NCBI RefSeq assembly: GCF_002163625.1
Contig: NZ_CP020892.1
Span: forward strand, 4,588,001-4,652,000
Direction of reading: 5' to 3'
Length of the DNA: 64,000 bases
DNA from: Pseudomonas sp. M30-35
GTDB lineage: Bacteria > Pseudomonadota > Gammaproteobacteria > Pseudomonadales > Pseudomonadaceae
The position numbers and the translations under genes are program-made. The notes under the pieces were generated by a model. That model made no database searches. It was not told where the DNA came from and worked only from the letters and a program-made list of their open reading frames with translations. This document shows positions 9,314 through 17,769 of the stretch, piece after piece. Each line of letters starts with the position of its first letter. Positions within the stretch are counted from its first letter, which is position 1.

Positions 9314-10678
9314 ATGCTCAAAGAAACAGAAATTAAGTTACGCGTCAGCCGCGAAACCCTAGAAGCCCTGCGGGCTCACCCCTTGCTGAAAAAGCGCAAT
9401 AAAGCAGGCTGGGAGCAGCACGAGCTATTAAATCAATATTTTGATACACCTGATCGTGATCTGGCTCAAGCAAAAGTCGCTTTGCGCCTGCGCCGCGACG
9501 GTGAAACATTTATTCAAACACTGAAGACCCGCGGCCAAAGTGTAGCCGGTCTCTCAGAACGCAATGAGTGGGACTGGCACCTGCCCAAAGCCAAGCTTGA
9601 TGTGAAGAAGCTCGATGACAACTGCTGGCCAGTTGCTCTGGCTGACCTCGACAAAAAACAGCTGAAACCCATTTTCACCACTGACTTTACTCGCCAGAAA
9701 GCGGATATCGCCTGGGGCCGGGGCAAAAGCAAAGTGATCATCGAGGCCGCTCTGGACCTCGGCAAAGTGATTGCCGACGGTAAAGAAGAAGAAATCTGCG
9801 AGCTGGAACTCGAGCTACGCCAAGGCGAGCCAGAAGCGCTGCTCGAACTGGCAGCAGAGCTCGCGGCTGACTTGCCCTTAATGCCATGCGACATCAGCAA
9901 AGCCGAGCGCGGCTATCGTTTGTTCGATGCCAGCAGCTACTCGCTGAGCCTGCCAGCCCCTGAGCTGAATGGCGAGTTAAGCCTTGATGACGCGTTTTGC
10001 GCGATTGCCTGGCACCTGCTCGGCAGCAGCCAACGCCTGGCGGAGCAATACCGCTTCAACGGCCATTGGCGTTTGCTCAACGACTGGTTTGAACAACTGG
10101 TTGACCTGCGCGCCCTGCTCGGCAGCCTGGGTCAAGCAGCACCACGCTCAAGCAGCAGCGAACTACGGCAGATACTCGACAGCTTGCTAAACGACTGGCG
10201 TCCACGCCTCCACGCAGGCCAATGGGATGAAGCCGCACGCGCAAGTGCCCCCGCTCAGTTTGTCGAGGAACTCAGCAACACACGCTGGGGGCAGCTGTCG
10301 CTGAACCTGTCGCGCTGGTTGCTAGCGCGTAGCTGGACCATTGAGCGCAACAACCGCGGTAATCGCCAAGGCGCCGCGCCGCTGGCCAACTGGCTGCCAA
10401 CGTTGATCGCCGAAGAAGGCGCCAGCCTGCAACTCAAGCGTTATCAGCAGCAGCCGGAAGACCTGGCGGAGCAACTGCCGCGCATCGAACGCCTGCTGGC
10501 GTGGCTGCGAATGGCTCGCAGCACCCTGGAAGTTGCCGAAGTTGACCGTTTGTACGGCGAGCTAAGCAAACTCAGCGAGTTAGCCCATCGGGACATTGAC
10601 GAGGAATGCCTGAGCGCCCGCAAAGCTCAAGCGATAGCCATTGCCAGCCTTAAATCCTGGCGCCAGTTGGTTAAATAA
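9314..10678 (+). CDS. CYTH and CHAD domain protein (inorganic triphosphatase-like)
   Basis: This 454-residue protein begins MLKETEIKLRV, which contains the ExExK signature of CYTH triphosphate hydrolases (E4, E6, K8). The CYTH domain covers about residues 1-200. The remainder is a helical CHAD domain, which in related proteins binds polyphosphate. The family includes the E. coli inorganic triphosphatase YgiF. Its position beside a phosphate transporter and DUF47 gene fits a role in phosphate or polyphosphate metabolism, but that is inference. I preferred the ATG at 9314; a longer frame from 9254 adds 20 unconserved residues. The ribosome binding site is weak. A GC-rich hairpin (10703-10725) follows without a T run. 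Confidence 0.85.
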   Translation: MLKETEIKLRVSRETLEALRAHPLLKKRNKAGWEQHELLNQYFDTPDRDLAQAKVALRLRRDGETFIQTLKTRGQSVAGLSERNEWDWHLPKAKLDVKKLDDNCWPVALADLDKKQLKPIFTTDFTRQKADIAWGRGKSKVIIEAALDLGKVIADGKEEEICELELELRQGEPEALLELAAELAADLPLMPCDISKAERGYRLFDASSYSLSLPAPELNGELSLDDAFCAIAWHLLGSSQRLAEQYRFNGHWRLLNDWFEQLVDLRALLGSLGQAAPRSSSSELRQILDSLLNDWRPRLHAGQWDEAARASAPAQFVEELSNTRWGQLSLNLSRWLLARSWTIERNNRGNRQGAAPLANWLPTLIAEEGASLQLKRYQQQPEDLAEQLPRIERLLAWLRMARSTLEVAEVDRLYGELSKLSELAHRDIDEECLSARKAQAIAIASLKSWRQLVK

Positions 10679-10800
10679 GCGGCGCACAGCCAACTCTGAC
10701 AAGCCGCGCCTGCAACGGGCGCGGCGGCGAATCAACCGACAACCCTCCCCCCCCAATCCGACTGGGCAAGTAGTGTTTTAACCGCCCTGGCTATAAGTCA

Positions 10801-10842
10801 TATAAGTTAGAGGCAGCCGGCTATGAGCTAGAGGCAACCGGA
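10801..10842. repeat. 21-bp tandem duplication at a gene end
   Basis: Positions 10801-10821 and 10822-10842 are near-identical 21-mers with four differences (TATAAGTTAGAGGCAGCCGG versus TATGAGCTAGAGGCAACCGG, plus the last base). The second copy carries the last six codons and the stop codon of the minus-strand DUF21-CBS gene, so the first lies just beyond the stop codon. Confidence 0.75.
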
Positions 10843-11837
10843 AGCACTCGCTTTAGAATGTCGGCCAGCGTGACAACACCGAGCAAGCGCCCCTCTCTCA
10901 TGATCAAAGCAAGCTGAACACTCGACTTGCGCATGCGAGTCAGCGCTTCATAGACGGGGGTTTTCGCGTCAAGCACAAAAGCTTCCCGCGCAAGCTCATG
11001 CGCCGGTCGAGCCGCCGACTCAAGCAAGGTGTCACGCACGTGAACCACCGACGGCTGGATGCCCTCTGCGCCCAACACCAGAATACGAAGATGCCCGGAC
11101 TCAATGGCCGCAGTGCGAACCTCCGCCACCGTCGCACCCCGAGTAACATGAACCAGCGCCTCACCCTCGACTATCAGAACTTCGACTGGCAGCGTGCCAA
11201 GGTCGATCAAGCCTGAAATCTGCTGTTGCATCTGAGGTTTCAGCGTGCCGACCTTCGCCGAATGCTCAACAAGCTGTCGGATGGTTTCAATATCCTGACC
11301 GCCAACAGCGGCGCTTTCGACTGGTTCAACACCTGAGGCCTTCACTAGGCGGTTGGCGATTCGATTCACCCAGCTCAGCAACGAGCGCAGCGGCCAGACA
11401 TAGATACGTGAGACGATGCCAATGGCAAGAGCGGACCTTTCAGGGTGTGCAATGGCCCAGGACTTGGGTGCCATCTCGCCGACAACCAGGTGCAGGAACG
11501 TCACCAGGAAAAGCGCGAGTCCAAACGCTGCACCGCCAGCAGCCCAATCGGGCAAACCCCACGCAGTGAACACTGGGCCGAGCCATAAATCGACTGCAGG
11601 TTTGGTTACTGCACCCAGGGCGAAAGTACAAAGCGTGATGCCTAACTGAGCACCGGCAAGCATCAAGGTCAAATCATTCATGCCACGCAATGCGGCCCGA
11701 GCGGACGGACTGTTGACAGCCAACTCTTCAAGGCGATGTCGGCGAGCGCCGAGCAAAGCGAACTCAATGACGACGAATAAGCCACTCAGGGCGATGAGTG
11801 CGACTGTAGCTATCGTGACTACCAGCGGATCATTCAT
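10821..11837 (-). CDS. DUF21-CBS (CNNM/CorC-type) membrane protein
   Basis: This 338-residue protein has an N-terminal DUF21 domain with about four membrane segments (residues 1-180, including IEFALLGARRHRLEEL and LHLVVGEMAPKSWAI). A pair of CBS-like motifs follows and ends near residue 330. It belongs to the broad hemolysin/CNNM family of putative divalent cation transport or homeostasis proteins. It lacks the extra C-terminal CorC_HlyC domain seen in its upstream partner. The start codon overlaps the stop codon of that partner (ATGA at 11834-11837), so the two are translationally coupled and probably work together. The ion handled cannot be told from sequence. Confidence 0.85.
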   Translation of the reverse strand: MNDPLVVTIATVALIALSGLFVVIEFALLGARRHRLEELAVNSPSARAALRGMNDLTLMLAGAQLGITLCTFALGAVTKPAVDLWLGPVFTAWGLPDWAAGGAAFGLALFLVTFLHLVVGEMAPKSWAIAHPERSALAIGIVSRIYVWPLRSLLSWVNRIANRLVKASGVEPVESAAVGGQDIETIRQLVEHSAKVGTLKPQMQQQISGLIDLGTLPVEVLIVEGEALVHVTRGATVAEVRTAAIESGHLRILVLGAEGIQPSVVHVRDTLLESAARPAHELAREAFVLDAKTPVYEALTRMRKSSVQLALIMREGRLLGVVTLADILKRVLPVASSS

Positions 11838-13210
11838 TGGCCTTCCTCCGCCATAGGCACCTTGAGCAGCCGTACGCGAACTTCAGTCGGAACGTGTCGC
11901 TCAATGCGCAGCACATCGACTTCAAGTAGATACCTCACGGGTTCGTCGGAAACTAATTGGGCGGGGTCAATAGGCAGCTCAATAGTGACGGTGTCACCTT
12001 CCACTGGCAGTGCGCCAAGCTCTGCGATAAGCATACCGGCTACAGTTTCGACATCACCATGAGGCAGGTCGTGACCGATGACGCGCCTGACCTCGTCGAG
12101 GTGAACATCACCTTCCATGGCCCAGGTGTCGTCACCCTCAGACACGATTGCTTCACCGACGTCAGCATCATGCTCATCGGTGATCTCTCCGACGATTTCC
12201 ATGGCGAGATCTTCAATGGTTAGCACCCCAGCGAAGCCGCCGTACTCGTCAATGACGCAGGCCAACTGATTAGTTGTTTGCACCAACTGATCAAGAGCAT
12301 CTGGCAGCAGCATTAGCGTCGGCAGTACCTTGGCAGGCCTCATCAACGACGCAACGGTCTCGCTACTTTGCCCCAAGTCGAGACGTGCAAGCACGTCGGC
12401 GAGGTGTACTACACCCACAGGTGCATCATCGTCATCAATCACCGGATAACGGGAGTGGGCACGCGCCATCAGCCCTCGCAGCTCTTCGAGCGTCGTATCA
12501 GGCTCAACCCAGTCAACTTGTGACCTGGGTACCATCGCGTGTTCAACGTTGCGTTGCGGGAAGTCGAGGATGCGATCCATCATCAGCGAAAGCTCACGCG
12601 GCAGATCACCACTGTCACGCGAGTCAGCGATGATATGGGGTAGATCGGTAGCCGATGCGCTCACGTCTAGGTCATGAATAGGCTCGATACGCAGTAACTT
12701 CAAAAGCAGATTGGCGGACTTGTCGAAGAAACTGATTAGCCAGCCGAAGGCCGACATATAAAACAGTGTCGAGCGGGCAAGCCCGAGCGACAGTGGCTCA
12801 GGGTTCGCAATAGCAAGGTTTTTCGGATAAAGCTCACCCACGATCATCTGAATGATCGTGGCGACCACCAGAGCCAGCCCTGTGCCGACGGCCACTCTCG
12901 CTTCAGCCGGAATGCCCGCCCCGCCAAGCAAAACGCCCAACGATTCGCCAACCAAAGGCTCTGTGACATAACCAACCAGCAGTCCGGTGACGGTAATGCC
13001 TAGCTGGGCCCCCGAGAGCATGAAGCTCGTGCGCTGCGTAACAGCCAGTGCGCGCTTGGCCGACGCGTTACCAGCAGCTGCCAATGCTGCGAGCCTGGTG
13101 CGGTCGACGGCCATGTATGCAAATTCTTGCGCAACGAAGTAACCGTTCACGGCAATAATCGCCAGGATGACCAGGACACCAAGAATAAGGGTAAGAATAG
13201 GTTCGATCAT
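11834..13210 (-). CDS. DUF21-CBS-CorC_HlyC membrane protein
   Basis: This is a 458-residue protein of the hemolysin C/CorC/CNNM family. It has an N-terminal DUF21 membrane domain (about 1-200, with FVAQEFAYMAVDRTRL and MIVGELYPKNLAI), a CBS pair (about 215-340, with VPRSQVDWVEPDTTLEEL and DEYGGFAGVLTIEDLAMEIVGEI) and a C-terminal CorC_HlyC transporter-associated domain. The VGEITDEHD segment is a family hallmark. It is the first gene of a two-gene operon, overlapping the next gene by four bases. The likely role is divalent cation efflux or sensing at the inner membrane. Confidence 0.88.
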   Translation of the reverse strand: MIEPILTLILGVLVILAIIAVNGYFVAQEFAYMAVDRTRLAALAAAGNASAKRALAVTQRTSFMLSGAQLGITVTGLLVGYVTEPLVGESLGVLLGGAGIPAEARVAVGTGLALVVATIIQMIVGELYPKNLAIANPEPLSLGLARSTLFYMSAFGWLISFFDKSANLLLKLLRIEPIHDLDVSASATDLPHIIADSRDSGDLPRELSLMMDRILDFPQRNVEHAMVPRSQVDWVEPDTTLEELRGLMARAHSRYPVIDDDDAPVGVVHLADVLARLDLGQSSETVASLMRPAKVLPTLMLLPDALDQLVQTTNQLACVIDEYGGFAGVLTIEDLAMEIVGEITDEHDADVGEAIVSEGDDTWAMEGDVHLDEVRRVIGHDLPHGDVETVAGMLIAELGALPVEGDTVTIELPIDPAQLVSDEPVRYLLEVDVLRIERHVPTEVRVRLLKVPMAEEGQ

Positions 13211-13570
13211 TTGATCGCTGGCCCCTGTTCAGGAAAGAAGCAGAGAGCGGGTGTAACGGGGCTGGGGTCCACGAAGGGTTCCGTGCGAATAAGGGATAAA
13301 AATAATACTGGCGATTGCCGCCCACCGTCCAGTGAGAGAGTTTGTCCGTTTGTAAGCATCGGTGATGGATCGCAAACTGGCCTATCACCAATAACCTTCG
13401 ACCAATCTCGGCCACTCACCACGTGCAGACGAGGCGTCAATGCCATGGCTCCCAACTATTGCAGTCAAGCACATCAACGCATTGAAAGCGCGCCCAACGA
13501 TGTGTTGGTCACTACTTGCTTCATGCGAGCAGCACCATGAGTCCCTACAAGGGCCGGGTAACGCCAGCGC
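13211..13570. other. Gene-free spacer
   Basis: There is no supported gene between the DUF21-CBS operon and the LysR gene. Short open frames here have no ribosome binding site and no family resemblance. The promoter for the DUF21-CBS operon should lie near 13211-13300, but I could not identify clear -35 and -10 boxes. Confidence 0.5.
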
Positions 13571-14464
13571 TTACATCCGGTGATGCTCCAGCAAGAAATC
13601 CACGAATAACCGCACCCGCGCTGGCATTGTTGAGCCGCCTACGAATACCGCATGAATCGGTTCCCGGTCGCCGGGGTTCCAGGCCTCAAGCAGCGGTATC
13701 AGGTCGCCACGCTGCAGATCCTCGCTCACGCTGAACTCGCCGATACGCGCAATACCGGCACCGACTCGCGCGAGTTGTGCCAGTGCTTCACCACTGCTGC
13801 ATTCGATATTGCCGCTGACCTTCAGGGAAAAGTTTCTTCCGTCGCGGATGAACGGCCAGTTGGGTTCGGCACGCCGGAAGTTGAAGCGTAGGCAGTTGTG
13901 CCGTAGCAGGTCTTCCGGTTCCTGAGGGATGCCGTGGCGCTGCAGATACTCGGGCGATGCCACCACTACCTGGCCGGTGTCGCCAATCCTGCGCGCGGTC
14001 AACGGGCTGTCAGGCAGATGGCCAAAGCGTACCGCCACGTCGGCCTGGCCACCAAGAATGTCGACCACTTCGTCGCCAAGGGTGAGATCGACGACGATGT
14101 TCGGATAGCGGGCGCTGAATGCTGCCACCAAGGGAACGATGGCCAGCCGTCCATGACCAAGGGCGGCGCTGACCCGCAATCGGCCCTTTGGTACGCCCTG
14201 GTCGGCGATGGCTTCTTCGACCTCGGCCATGTCGGCCAGGATACGCCGGGCGCCGCGCAGGAAAGCCTCGCCCTCAGCGGTGAAGGTGATCGCTCGGGTG
14301 GTGCGCAACAGTAACCGCGTGCCAAGACGTTGTTCGGTACGCGCGATGATCCGACTGACCGCCGAGGGTGTCAGCCCCAATGCACGCGCGGCGGCCGACA
14401 GGCTACCTTCCTGCGCCACTGTGACGAACACGTCCATTTCACCTGATCTGCCGTTGAAGTCCAT
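13571..14464 (-). CDS. LysR-family transcriptional regulator
   Basis: This 297-residue LysR regulator has an N-terminal winged helix-turn-helix (about residues 10-65, GSLSAAARALGLTPSAVSRII) and a C-terminal ligand-binding domain. It belongs to the large CrgA/DmlR-like group (KGRLRVSAALGHGRLAIVPLV). It is divergent from the MFS gene across 94 bp, the standard arrangement for a LysR regulator controlling its neighbour and itself. The intergenic sequence contains CTATCT and AGATA half-sites at about 14497 and 14543, which could be part of its binding site. The inducer is unknown. Confidence 0.9.
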   Translation of the reverse strand: MDFNGRSGEMDVFVTVAQEGSLSAAARALGLTPSAVSRIIARTEQRLGTRLLLRTTRAITFTAEGEAFLRGARRILADMAEVEEAIADQGVPKGRLRVSAALGHGRLAIVPLVAAFSARYPNIVVDLTLGDEVVDILGGQADVAVRFGHLPDSPLTARRIGDTGQVVVASPEYLQRHGIPQEPEDLLRHNCLRFNFRRAEPNWPFIRDGRNFSLKVSGNIECSSGEALAQLARVGAGIARIGEFSVSEDLQRGDLIPLLEAWNPGDREPIHAVFVGGSTMPARVRLFVDFLLEHHRM

Positions 14465-14558
14465 TTGTGCTCCCCACGCAAAGGTGATTGCCAGAAATGC
14501 TATCTACCGCCTGAAATGACTGAATCGTAGCATTAGCGGCATAGATAAGGAGCCTTCC

Positions 14559-15725
14559 ATGCGTATCAATCCACCACTTGTCGCACTCTCCATTGGTGCC
14601 TTTGGCATCGGCGTTACCGAGTTCGCCCCCATGGGCATGTTGCCGGGCATCGCTGCGGATCTCGGCGTTTCCATTCCCGCCGCAGGTCTGTTGGTCAGTG
14701 CTTACGCCTTGGGCGTACTGCTCGGCGCGCCGCTGATGACCCTGACCACCGGCAGAATCCCCCGGCGCTATCTGTTGATCGGACTCATGGCGATTTTCAC
14801 CCTGGGTAATTTGATGTCAGCCTTGGCTACCGATTACTACAGTCTCATGATCGCCAGAGTGGTGACCTCACTGAACCACGGAGCGTTCTTTGGCGTTGGC
14901 TCCATCGTCGCCGCCAGCGTAGTCGCCCCGGAAAAACGTGCCGGGGCGGTTGCGGCAATGTTTATGGGCCTCACCCTGGCCACCATCGGCGGTGTGCCGC
15001 TGGCCGCTTGGTTTGGCGAACTGTTCGGTTGGCGCACCGCATTCTGGGGTATTACCGGCCTCGGCGTGGTGGCAATGACCGCATTGTGGTTCGCCCTGCC
15101 CAACCTGCCAACGCCGCAAAGCGTCGGTGTACTGGCTGAAATTCGGGTGCTGGGCCGTGGCCCGGTGCTGGGGGCGTTGGCCCTCACCGTAGTCGGTTCG
15201 AGTGCAATGTTTACCGTCTTCACCTACATCGCGCCGATCCTCAGCAGCGAGACCCACGCGTCGACCGCCTTCATCACCGCCATGCTGGTGTTGTACGGCG
15301 TGGGCCTGACCCTGGGCAATATGTGGGGCGGCAAAGCCGCAGATAGTTCGATCGACCGCACCCTGATCGTTTCGCTGAGCGTACTGATTCTGGTCTTGCT
15401 GGCGTTCACCGTACTGATGCGTTGGCCGCTGCCGGCCGCTGTTGCCATCCTGATATGGGGTATCGCCAGTTTCGCTCTGGTGCCGCCGCTACAGATGCGC
15501 GTAATGGAAGCTGCCAAGGACGCGCCCAACCTGGCCTCGGCGGTGAACATCGGTGCCTTCAACTTCGGCAACGCGATTGGAGCGGCACTGGGCGGAGCTG
15601 TGATCAATGCCGGGCTGGGTTATCCGGCGATTTCCCTCGCCGGAGCGGCAATGGCGGGTCTGGGACTGCTGATGGTGTTGGCTTTTGCCTGGCGCTCCAG
15701 AACGATTGCAGCTGCGCTAGTGTGA
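14559..15725 (+). CDS. MFS transporter, DHA1 (AraJ/YdhP-like)
   Basis: This is a 388-residue major facilitator protein with 12 predicted membrane helices. The N-terminal FGIGVTEFAPMGMLPGIA matches the AraJ/YdhP/PbuE type of drug:proton antiporters, including the conserved TEF motif in helix 1. ATG at 14559 has AAGGAG at good spacing. It probably exports a small molecule, and the substrate cannot be told. It is paired with the divergent LysR gene and is convergent with the adjacent histidine kinase gene. Confidence 0.88.
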   Translation: MRINPPLVALSIGAFGIGVTEFAPMGMLPGIAADLGVSIPAAGLLVSAYALGVLLGAPLMTLTTGRIPRRYLLIGLMAIFTLGNLMSALATDYYSLMIARVVTSLNHGAFFGVGSIVAASVVAPEKRAGAVAAMFMGLTLATIGGVPLAAWFGELFGWRTAFWGITGLGVVAMTALWFALPNLPTPQSVGVLAEIRVLGRGPVLGALALTVVGSSAMFTVFTYIAPILSSETHASTAFITAMLVLYGVGLTLGNMWGGKAADSSIDRTLIVSLSVLILVLLAFTVLMRWPLPAAVAILIWGIASFALVPPLQMRVMEAAKDAPNLASAVNIGAFNFGNAIGAALGGAVINAGLGYPAISLAGAAMAGLGLLMVLAFAWRSRTIAAALV

Positions 15726-15814
15726 CAAAGATGTGAGGGGCTGTTAGTCGCCATTGATAAATGACGGCTAGCGGCCAAAGGCGAGTATTCAGCGTCTAGC
15801 AAACGCGGGGAAAT

Positions 15815-16879
15815 TCAGTCCCGAATGGGCCAACGGAGAACGAATGCAGTTCCTCCAGAATCAGAAGGCCGGCAAACCGCTTGGCCACCATGAGCCTCGG
15901 CGATGGCCTTGACGACTGCCAAGCCCAGACCGCTGCCGCCGCTGCTGCGAGATCTCGATGGGTCGCCGCGGCGAAACGCCTCGAACACCTGAACAGCGAT
16001 GTCCGGCGTAATGCCGGGGCCGTTGTCCTCGACGCTCACCTGACAGATACCGTTCGAGACCTCGGCGCTCAGGCGCAACACGCCGGGCTCCGCGTGCTTC
16101 AACGCATTCTCCAGCAGCGCCATGAGCGCTTGGCGGATGCGAAATGCATCGCACATGACTTGCGTCTGTTCGCCCACCTCAAGCTGGAGGTTAAAGCCTC
16201 GGGCTTGCAAGCTGCTGGCGAACGCGTGAACGACAACGGAGATTTCCTGCGCCAGATTGGTGGGCGCCAGATCCAGCTCGAGGTGGCCGCTTTCGGTGAG
16301 ACTTAGCACACGCAGATCCTCAATCAGCCGGCCAAGCCCCTCCACCTGGCGCAACAGCCCAATGAACATCTCGCTGCTGGGGGTGAAAACCCCTTCTGCC
16401 AATCCCTGCAGGCGCCCACGCAGAATCGTGACCGGCGTACGCAGCTCATGGGCAACGGCAGCGTTCCAGAACTCCCGCTCGCGGGTCACGCTTTGCAAGC
16501 GCTCAGCCATAGTGTTGAAGTCGCGCACCAGTTGGGCCGTCTCGCCCTGCGCATGCTCATCGAGGGTTGCGCGAGCCTGCAGGTTACCTTGTGCAACCTC
16601 ACGCAGGTTGTGAGCGACCGAATTCAACGGAGTGATGATGCGACGCGAGAGTCTGATTGCCACGTAGCCAGCTAAGATCATTGCGGCGACTATGATGCCC
16701 AGGATCCAGGTCAACTCGATACGTGACGGGACCCAGGTTTCGGAGATGCTGTCAGGCAGGTACGTGGAGGCGAGCGCATAAAAAACGTACGTGCCGACTA
16801 TCGAGAGTAGAAGGATACCCAGGGCCATGACGCTAAAGGAAAGAATGATCTGCTTGCGCAACCCCGGCGAGCGGCTCAC
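15815..16879 (-). CDS. adeS-like: AdeS-like sensor histidine kinase
   Basis: This is a 354-residue inner-membrane kinase with two membrane helices (about 11-33 and 58-77), then a HAMP region (about 78-130). The phosphoacceptor H144 lies in AVAHELRTPVTILRG. A C-terminal ATPase domain carries EDNGPGI and GGSGLGLAVVKAIAEAHGG. The H-box neighbourhood closely resembles AdeS, the sensor that controls the AdeABC pump in Acinetobacter (recalled similarity). It starts with GTG at 16879, overlapping the regulator's stop codon by four bases, so the two are co-translated. The periplasmic loop is short, so sensing may be within the membrane or HAMP. Confidence 0.9.
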   Translation of the reverse strand: MSRSPGLRKQIILSFSVMALGILLLSIVGTYVFYALASTYLPDSISETWVPSRIELTWILGIIVAAMILAGYVAIRLSRRIITPLNSVAHNLREVAQGNLQARATLDEHAQGETAQLVRDFNTMAERLQSVTREREFWNAAVAHELRTPVTILRGRLQGLAEGVFTPSSEMFIGLLRQVEGLGRLIEDLRVLSLTESGHLELDLAPTNLAQEISVVVHAFASSLQARGFNLQLEVGEQTQVMCDAFRIRQALMALLENALKHAEPGVLRLSAEVSNGICQVSVEDNGPGITPDIAVQVFEAFRRGDPSRSRSSGGSGLGLAVVKAIAEAHGGQAVCRPSDSGGTAFVLRWPIRD

Positions 16880-17628
16880 GCGTCACCTCCGAAACGATAT
16901 CCCACGCCCCGAACACTTGCCGGGGTGTTGTGAATACCTAGGCTCTCCAGCTTCTTGCGCAGTTTGCTGACATGACTGTCCACGGTCCGCTCCAGTGTGT
17001 CGCCCTCGGGCAGACAGGAGACAAGCAACTCAGCACGACTGAACACGCGTTTGGGCGAACGCATGAGGCTGGTCAGAACCTTGAATTCGGTAAGGGTCAG
17101 ATCCAGTGTGTGGCGCTGGCCATCTAGATCTACGCTGGCTTCATGGTTGTCCAAGTCGATCTGGAATACGCCAACGCGCAGCAGGCGCACGCCGTCGACA
17201 GCCACTGTCTTCGCTCGCCGGAGAACGGCCATGACCCGAGCAACGACTTCGGCGGGACTGAAGGGTTTGACCACATAATCGTCAGCACCGATGCGCAATC
17301 CCATTAGCTTGTCGATGTCTTGGTCGAGTGCAGTGAGCATGATGACCGGCGTTTCACCGCGATGGCGAATCTCACTGAGCACTTGCCAGCCATCCATACG
17401 AGGCATCTGCACATCGAGCAGTACCAGATCGGGCTTGAGGCTCTGGTGCTTGATCAGGGCGTCTTGTCCATCCGCGGCGTGGATCGTGCGCAACCCGCTG
17501 CGATTCAGGTACGCGGCCAGGATTTCGGCGATTTCAGCTTCATCTTCAGCAATGAGGATCAGCGCTTGTGTCATTGGCACTTGATTGGACCGTGTAGACG
17601 AACTCGAGCCTGCTGCGCGCAAGGTCAT
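16876..17628 (-). CDS. adeR-like: AdeR-like response regulator
   Basis: This 250-residue OmpR-family regulator has a receiver domain (about 22-140, phosphoacceptor D72 in VLLDVQMPRMDGW, switch Thr in MLTALDQDIDK, K in VVKPF) and a winged-helix DNA-binding domain (about 155-245, ERTVDSHVSKLRKKLE). TALDQDIDK followed by LRIGADD strongly recalls AdeR. I kept the ATG at 17628 because AAGGTGG sits six bases before it; an internal ATG at 17574 has no such site. It is divergent from the efflux operon. Direct repeats at 17650-17680 are its probable binding site. Confidence 0.92.
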   Translation of the reverse strand: MTLRAAGSSSSTRSNQVPMTQALILIAEDEAEIAEILAAYLNRSGLRTIHAADGQDALIKHQSLKPDLVLLDVQMPRMDGWQVLSEIRHRGETPVIMLTALDQDIDKLMGLRIGADDYVVKPFSPAEVVARVMAVLRRAKTVAVDGVRLLRVGVFQIDLDNHEASVDLDGQRHTLDLTLTEFKVLTSLMRSPKRVFSRAELLVSCLPEGDTLERTVDSHVSKLRKKLESLGIHNTPASVRGVGYRFGGDA

Positions 17629-17649
17629 GGGGTTCCACCTTTAATTACG

Positions 17650-17680
17650 ATCTCCACATAATCTCCACATAATCTCGAAT
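17650..17680. promoter_or_regulatory. Direct-repeat operator, probable AdeR-like binding site
   Basis: Two perfect adjacent 11-bp copies of ATCTCCACATA (17650-17660 and 17661-17671) are followed by a partial third (ATCTCGAAT). They lie between the divergent regulator and pump genes. From the literature I recall that AdeR binds direct repeats containing TCCACA between adeRS and adeABC, and these repeats carry the same TCCACA core. Confidence 0.75.
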
Positions 17681-17769
17681 GAATCCCAACTGTTCTAGGT
17701 AAGACTCGCGCTTTTTGAGCTTCCGCCCGCTTCGTGCGGCGGCAGAGCATCCAGCGAGGTAACTTAGGT

